Below, one piece after another: positions 60,086 to 64,000 of a stretch of DNA of 64,000 bases. Where the stretch lies: the NCBI RefSeq assembly GCF_003234365.2, contig NZ_CP126260.1, forward strand, positions 62,001 to 126,000, read 5' to 3'. The notes beneath the pieces are model-generated. The model made no database searches, was not told the origin of the DNA, and worked only from the letters and a program-made list of their open reading frames with translations. Both the position numbers and the translations under genes were made by a program. This stretch comes from Curtobacterium sp. MCJR17_020. GTDB taxonomy: Bacteria > Actinomycetota > Actinomycetes > Actinomycetales > Microbacteriaceae. Position 1 is the first letter of the stretch, and every line of letters begins with the position of its first letter.

Positions 60086-60199
60086 CCTGTCGGCGCAGTG
60101 GGCAGCGCCATGGCGAGAGCCGTGCACATCGCAGCCCAGTACGGCGCACCAGGTACGGTGCACACCGCACCACGCACAACCGCGTACCGACCGGACCGA

Positions 60200-60236
60200 C
60201 GAGGGCGGGACAGGGGACAGCACCGCCCCACCCTCG
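60200..60236 (-). terminator. hairpin after the DUF4333-like gene
   Basis: CGAGGGCGGG at 60200-60209 pairs imperfectly with CCCCACCCTCG at 60226-60236. It is 5 bp beyond the stop of the minus-strand gene at 60242. Confidence 0.45.
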
Positions 60237-60241
60237 ACGGG

Positions 60242-60835
60242 TCAGGAGCAGTCGGCCTTGGTGAAGGTCGTGTCGAGCGTCTTCGAGGTGCCGTCGAACG
60301 CGTAGGTGTACCGCATGTCGACGCCCTCGTCGAGGAGGTCCTTCGTGTCGCTGTTCGAGCAGAGCGTCGGGCCGACCGAGTCGCGGATGGCACTCTCGGT
60401 GATCGAGGCCGGGTCGACGCTGGACGACACCGTGTAGTCGTAGTGGATCGCGTTGCCCTCGGCCTCGACGCCCGTCCACGACGTCACCGAGTCCACCTGC
60501 TTCGGCAGGTCGCTCTGCTCGCGGATCTGCACGACGGCCTTCGAGACCTTCTCCTCCGTCGAGTCACTGAACGCGGCGGTGAGCGCCTGGCGGACCAGGA
60601 ACGCGACGACCACGGCGACGACGACGCCGAGCAGTGAGATGAGGACGCGCTTGCCACGGGACTGCTTGGGCGGCGGGGCGTACGGAGCACCGGCGGGAGC
60701 GGGCTGCGCGTACGGCTGCTGGCCGGGCTGCTGCTGCGCCCAGGGCTGCTGGCCCGGCTGCTGCGGGCCGGGCTGCTGCGGGCCGGCGTTCGGCTGCGGC
60801 TCGGACCCCGGGTAGGGCGGCGGCGTGTTCGTCAT
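60242..60835 (-). CDS. DUF4333-like single-pass membrane protein
   Basis: This 197-residue protein has a Pro/Gln-rich cytoplasmic N-terminus with repeated QQPGQQP-type units. One membrane helix (VLISLLGVVVAVVVAFLV) is followed by an extracellular domain with two cysteines (PTLCSN, KADCS). The ATG at 60835 is favoured because upstream codons are not protein-like. Function is unknown. Confidence 0.75.
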   Translation of the reverse strand: MTNTPPPYPGSEPQPNAGPQQPGPQQPGQQPWAQQQPGQQPYAQPAPAGAPYAPPPKQSRGKRVLISLLGVVVAVVVAFLVRQALTAAFSDSTEEKVSKAVVQIREQSDLPKQVDSVTSWTGVEAEGNAIHYDYTVSSSVDPASITESAIRDSVGPTLCSNSDTKDLLDEGVDMRYTYAFDGTSKTLDTTFTKADCS

Positions 60836-60955
60836 GGTGTTCCCCCTCGTTGCAGTGCGCGGCCTGACACCGTCGTCCGGCGTCGGGTCCCTCCCCGACA
60901 CGGACCGCAGACACCTGAGGGACCATTCAAGCACGCGCGGTACGGCCGTAACGCG

Positions 60956-61741
60956 TCAGGCAGAACGGCGTGCGGCCCAGCGCCCCTCGGAGCGCAGGAT
61001 CGCGAGCGGGAAGTCGAACGCGTGCGACACCGCCGACGACGTGATGACCTCGTCCGCCGTGCCCTGTGCCACCACGGCACCGTCGCGGAGCAGCATCGCG
61101 TGCGAGGTCGACACCGGCAGGTCCTCGAGGTGGTGCGTGACCATGACGCTGCCGAGCTCGGGGTGCCGGTGCCGCAGGGCGTCGACCGTCTCGAGCAGGT
61201 GCTCGCGCGCGGCGACGTCGAGCCCGGTCGCCGGTTCGTCGAGCAGCAGCAACTGCGGCTCGGACATCAGCGCCCGTGCGATGAGGGTCCGTCCGCGCTC
61301 GCCCTGGGACAGCACGGGCCAGCGTGCGTCGCGTCGTGCGGTGAGCCCGACGTCGGCGACGTGCTGCTCGGCCAGTGCGACCTGCGCGGCCGTGGGCTCC
61401 CACCGCACCATGAGGTCGGTCGTGCCGGTCAGGCCCGTCAGCACGGTCTCGAGCACGGTGAGCGGGGAGAGCATCCGGTGCCGCGGGTCGACGTGGCCGA
61501 TGTGCTCGCGGAGCTCCCGGACGTCGACGCGTCCGAGGCGCCGGCCGAGCACCTCGACCGTGCCCGCCGTGGGGTGGCCCGTTGCTCCGAGCACCGCGAG
61601 CAGCGTCGACTTGCCGGCGCCGTTCGGTCCGAGGAGCGCCCAGTGCTCACCGCGCCGGACCGTCAGGTCGACGTCGTGCAGCAGGTCGCGCCCGGACCGG
61701 GTCACGCGGACACCGGTGGCGTTGATCAGGACGTCGGTCAC
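60956..61741 (-). CDS. ABC transporter ATP-binding protein
   Basis: This 261-residue ATPase has Walker A LGPNGAGKST, signature LSQGERGRTLIARAL, Walker B LLLLDEPATGLD and the switch His in VTHHLED. The signature SQGER replaces SGGQ, as in ModF/YlmA-like members. GTG at 61741 is used; the long frame upstream is antisense to the GntR gene. No permease gene is adjacent, so its partner is unknown. Confidence 0.92.
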   Translation of the reverse strand: MTDVLINATGVRVTRSGRDLLHDVDLTVRRGEHWALLGPNGAGKSTLLAVLGATGHPTAGTVEVLGRRLGRVDVRELREHIGHVDPRHRMLSPLTVLETVLTGLTGTTDLMVRWEPTAAQVALAEQHVADVGLTARRDARWPVLSQGERGRTLIARALMSEPQLLLLDEPATGLDVAAREHLLETVDALRHRHPELGSVMVTHHLEDLPVSTSHAMLLRDGAVVAQGTADEVITSSAVSHAFDFPLAILRSEGRWAARRSA

Positions 61742-61758
61742 CCATCCATCCTGGCCCG

Positions 61759-62427
61759 TCAGCTCCGTGCGGAGCGGACCGACTCGATGTGCTGCTCGAA
61801 GTTCCGCGTCAGCGCACGCCCGGCCTCGGCGGCCGTCTCGCCGTCGCGCTCGTCGAGTGCCTCGCCGAGGATCGAGAAGAACGCCTCGGAACCGTACTGC
61901 TCGAACGCCGGGGTGGGGTTGAGCGTGAAGCGGACACGCTCGAGCGCACCTTCGGCGGCGACCTGCACGAGGGGGTTGCCGGAGTGGGCGATGGCGAACT
62001 CGATGATGTCGGTCACGGCGCCGCTGAAGCCGAGGTCGCGGACCTTGCGGAGTCCGTCGGCACGGTCGAGCAGCTTCTGCATCGCCGCGACGTCCGCGTC
62101 GTCGTACTCGGGAACGCCCCAGCGCAGGCTGAGCTCGAAGAACCCGGCCGTGGCACGGGTCGCGGTCACCCAGTCGTCGAACGTGGGGGTGGCGACGCGG
62201 GTGTACCGGTTCGCTTCCATCTCGACGAGGCCGATGTCGACGAGCTTCGCGATCGCCTCGCGGATAGGGGTGCGACTGACTCCGAGCCACTGGACCAGCT
62301 CGTCGTCGTTCAGGCGCTCGCCGTGCTGGAGCGTGCCGTCGCGGAGGGCTGCCAGCATCTTCTCGTACACGACGTCGCGGAGCAGTTTGCGGGGTGAGTT
62401 CTCGACCGTGGACTTCGGGACCGGCAT
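61759..62427 (-). CDS. GntR-family transcriptional regulator
   Basis: This 222-residue protein has a winged helix-turn-helix (LLRDVVYEKMLAAL, LNDDELVQWLGVSRTPIREAI) and a helical FCD-like effector domain in which the metal-binding His pattern is poorly conserved. GAGGAG precedes the ATG. It sits upstream of the ABC ATPase with a 17-bp gap and may be cotranscribed. A palindrome precedes it. Confidence 0.9.
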   Translation of the reverse strand: MPVPKSTVENSPRKLLRDVVYEKMLAALRDGTLQHGERLNDDELVQWLGVSRTPIREAIAKLVDIGLVEMEANRYTRVATPTFDDWVTATRATAGFFELSLRWGVPEYDDADVAAMQKLLDRADGLRKVRDLGFSGAVTDIIEFAIAHSGNPLVQVAAEGALERVRFTLNPTPAFEQYGSEAFFSILGEALDERDGETAAEAGRALTRNFEQHIESVRSARS

Positions 62428-62479
62428 GTCATCTCCTCGTGCATCGGACTCGGTACTGGAATCCTAACGTGTCAATTTG

Positions 62480-62489
62480 CAAGCGCTTG
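62480..62489. promoter_or_regulatory. CAAGCGCTTG palindrome upstream of GntR
   Basis: A 10-bp perfect palindrome in an AT-richer patch (62465-62510), about 53 bp before the GntR start. It may be an autoregulatory site. Confidence 0.35.
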
Positions 62490-62512
62490 TGAAATTGTGG
62501 TACAGGAGTATT

Positions 62513-63490
62513 TCAGCCCCGTAGGTCGACCACCGTCCGACCGTGCACGCGCCCGGCGACCACGTCCGCGCCGACCTCGATGGCCTGCTCCGGTGTGATC
62601 GTCCGCGTGACACCCGCCAGCAGCGCCGGGTCGAGGTCGGTCGCCAACCGCTCCCACGCCCGACGCCGGAGCTCCAGCGGGGCGTCCACCGAGTTGATGC
62701 CGAGCAGCGACACCGCACGCAGGATGAACGGCAGCACCGTCGTGGGCAGGGCGGAGTCCTGCGCGAGCCCGCACGCCGTGACGGCTCCACCCCACCGGGT
62801 GCCGGCCAGCACGTTCGCGAGGGTGGCCCCGCCGACGCTGTCGACCGCCCCGGCCCACGCGGCACGCTGCATCGGCTTGCCGGGCTCGGACAGGGCACCC
62901 CGGTCCACGACCTCGGTCGTGCCGAGGCGTCGGAGCGAGGCCTCGTTGGTGCTCCGGCCGGTCGAGGCCGTCACCTCGTACCCGCGCGCGGCGAGCAGGG
63001 CGATCGCCACCGTCCCCACCCCGCCGGACGCACCGGTCACGAGCACCGGCCCGGCACCGGGCTCGACGAACCGTTCGAGCGCGAGCACGCTGAGCATCGC
63101 CGTGAACCCCGCCGTGCCGATCGCCGCCGCGAACGAGTCCTCGATCGCCTCGGGCAGGACCACGAGCGACCCGGACGGCACCACGGCGTGCTGGGCCCAA
63201 CCACCGTGCCGGGTCTCGCCGAGTCCGGCACCGTTCAGCACGATCCGGTCGCCGATCGCCACGTCGTGCACGCCCGGTCCGAGCGCCGACACGGTGCCGA
63301 CGACGTCGATGCCGGGCACGAGCGGGTCGACCCGCGCGACGCCGGGGTTCCTGGCGAGGGCGAGGCCGTCCTTGTAGTTGACGCTCGAGTACGTGACGTC
63401 GACGAGGGCTTCGCCCTCGGTCGGATCGGGCAGGTCGACGTCGGCGACGGTGGGCGGGGCTGAACTGGACACGACTACGGCGCGGGTCAT
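62513..63490 (-). CDS. MDR-family oxidoreductase (YhdH/AcuI type)
   Basis: This 325-residue zinc-free medium-chain reductase has TYSSVNYKDGLAL near residue 35, which is a YhdH/AcuI (acryloyl-CoA reductase) mark. NADPH binding is through TGASGGVGTVAIALL. The ATG at 63490 fits the first strand; upstream codons look non-coding. Likely substrates are acryloyl-CoA-like enoyl compounds or quinones. Confidence 0.9.
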   Translation of the reverse strand: MTRAVVVSSSAPPTVADVDLPDPTEGEALVDVTYSSVNYKDGLALARNPGVARVDPLVPGIDVVGTVSALGPGVHDVAIGDRIVLNGAGLGETRHGGWAQHAVVPSGSLVVLPEAIEDSFAAAIGTAGFTAMLSVLALERFVEPGAGPVLVTGASGGVGTVAIALLAARGYEVTASTGRSTNEASLRRLGTTEVVDRGALSEPGKPMQRAAWAGAVDSVGGATLANVLAGTRWGGAVTACGLAQDSALPTTVLPFILRAVSLLGINSVDAPLELRRRAWERLATDLDPALLAGVTRTITPEQAIEVGADVVAGRVHGRTVVDLRG

Positions 63491-63563
63491 GCGCCGGACG
63501 CTACCCCGGGCCTCCCGGCCGGCGGTCCGTTCTTTCCCAGAACGCGCGCGATCCCTGGCGGAA

Positions 63564-63604
63564 CCGGGCGTACCGGGTCGGAAGAAACGACCAGGCACGC
63601 CCGG
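63564..63604 (-). terminator. hairpin after phosphofructokinase gene
   Basis: Arms of 17 nt (63564-63580 and 63588-63604) match at 15 positions around a GAAGAAA loop. They lie 29 bp beyond the pfk stop on the minus strand. Confidence 0.65.
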
Positions 63605-63632
63605 AACGGCCAGGTTCGCGTGCGGCGAGCGG

Positions 63633-64000
63633 CTACCCGAACATGATGGCGGCCTCGTCGAAGCGCGCCTGCGGCACGGTCTTCAGCTCGCCGAGCGCCT
63701 CGTCGAACGAGACGTGCACGATGTCGGTGCCCTTCAGGGCGACCATCCGGCCCCACCGCTCCTCGACCACCGAGTCGATGGCCGCCAGGCCGAGCCGCGT
63801 CGACAGCACGCGGTCGTACGCGGTCGGCGTGCCACCGCGCTGGATGTGCCCGAGGGTCGTGGCGCGCGTCTCGATGCCGGTCATCTCCTCGATGAGGGGT
63901 GCGAGGCGCTCACCGATGCCACCGAGCCGCGGACGCCCGAAGGCGTCGAGTCCGCGCTCGGTGTGCGCGTTGTCCTCGTGGTCGGGGACGAAGCCCTCGG
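63633..64000 (-). CDS. pfkA: 6-phosphofructokinase, 3' part
   Basis: The C-terminal 121 residues are present; the gene runs off the right edge. ETRATTLGHIQRGGTPTAYDR is the family's fructose-6-phosphate-binding region, with the core LGHIQRGG. GLDAFGRPRLGGIGERLAP precedes it and MVALKGTDIVHVS follows. This is ATP-dependent PfkA in most actinobacteria. PPi-dependent forms cannot be excluded because the GGD/GDD site is outside the window. Confidence 0.92.
   Translation of the reverse strand, partial: EGFVPDHEDNAHTERGLDAFGRPRLGGIGERLAPLIEEMTGIETRATTLGHIQRGGTPTAYDRVLSTRLGLAAIDSVVEERWGRMVALKGTDIVHVSFDEALGELKTVPQARFDEAAIMFG

Noticed and set aside
60098..60241. Frame between the DIP1984 and DUF4333 genes
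   Set aside because: It runs into the antisense of the DUF4333 gene, has Arg/Thr-rich non-natural composition and no ribosome binding site.

Overview
The window is high-GC actinobacterial chromosome. The near absence of low-GC codons, frequent GTG starts, tight GTGA/ATGA overlaps, a coproporphyrin-dependent haem operon, the actinobacterial mismatch endonuclease NucS and a combined HAIR/CIRCE heat-shock control region all point to Microbacteriaceae. A Curtobacterium-like plant- or soil-associated species is my best guess, made from overall resemblance and not from a search. No rRNA, tRNA, CRISPR array or intact transposon was seen.

Layout, left half. Positions 1-950 are lower in GC and hold one partial membrane gene and unassignable sequence, probably the edge of an accessory island. 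Positions 975-8561 form a GntR-controlled catabolic operon: TIM-barrel enzyme, 3-hydroxyacyl-CoA-dehydrogenase-fold enzyme, SDR, MFS transporter, DhaK-DhaL kinase and a triosephosphate-isomerase-like enzyme. It looks built for a four-carbon sugar or sugar acid passing through erythrulose phosphate. A two-component system follows (8571-10450), then an atypical SDR and an hsp20 gene carrying both HspR- and HrcA-type operators. An amine-use locus comes next (12426-19055: IclR, two APC permeases, copper amine oxidase, membrane protein). MarR and TetR regulators lead to a second sugar locus (20802-26838: epimerase, Gfo/Idh oxidoreductase, two MFS transporters, frameshifted esterase) with palindromic operators.

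Layout, middle. Positions 26902-34174 hold housekeeping and stress genes (TetR, Nudix, VOC, P-loop kinase, NmrA-like reductase, MFS, HAD phosphatase, NucS) and an MFS/LacI pair. Positions 35421-37934 are a low-GC insertion. It contains a decayed second copy of the LacI regulator and a lone Sll1717-type P-loop ATPase, the best candidate here for a mobile, possibly defence-related gene. Envelope and transport genes follow: flippase, MATE exporter, uracil/xanthine permease, M13 peptidase, a catalytically dead class-A beta-lactamase-fold protein and lipoproteins.

Layout, right half. Positions 48495-59504 are a nearly complete haem locus. HemA and HemL start the C5 pathway; HemB, HemC, HemD and HemE make coproporphyrinogen; CgoX, CpfC and ChdC finish through coproporphyrin. 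Three small envelope proteins (YtxH-like, Holin-X-like, DUF3618-like) sit inside the operon. The hemD reading frame has no canonical start codon for its full N-terminus. The window ends with a DIP1984-family protein, a DUF4333-like protein, an ABC ATPase, a GntR regulator, an MDR oxidoreductase and the 3' end of phosphofructokinase. A 12-base motif (CGGACGGGAGGC) recurs seven times across the window, once as the ends of a 44-bp perfect palindrome.
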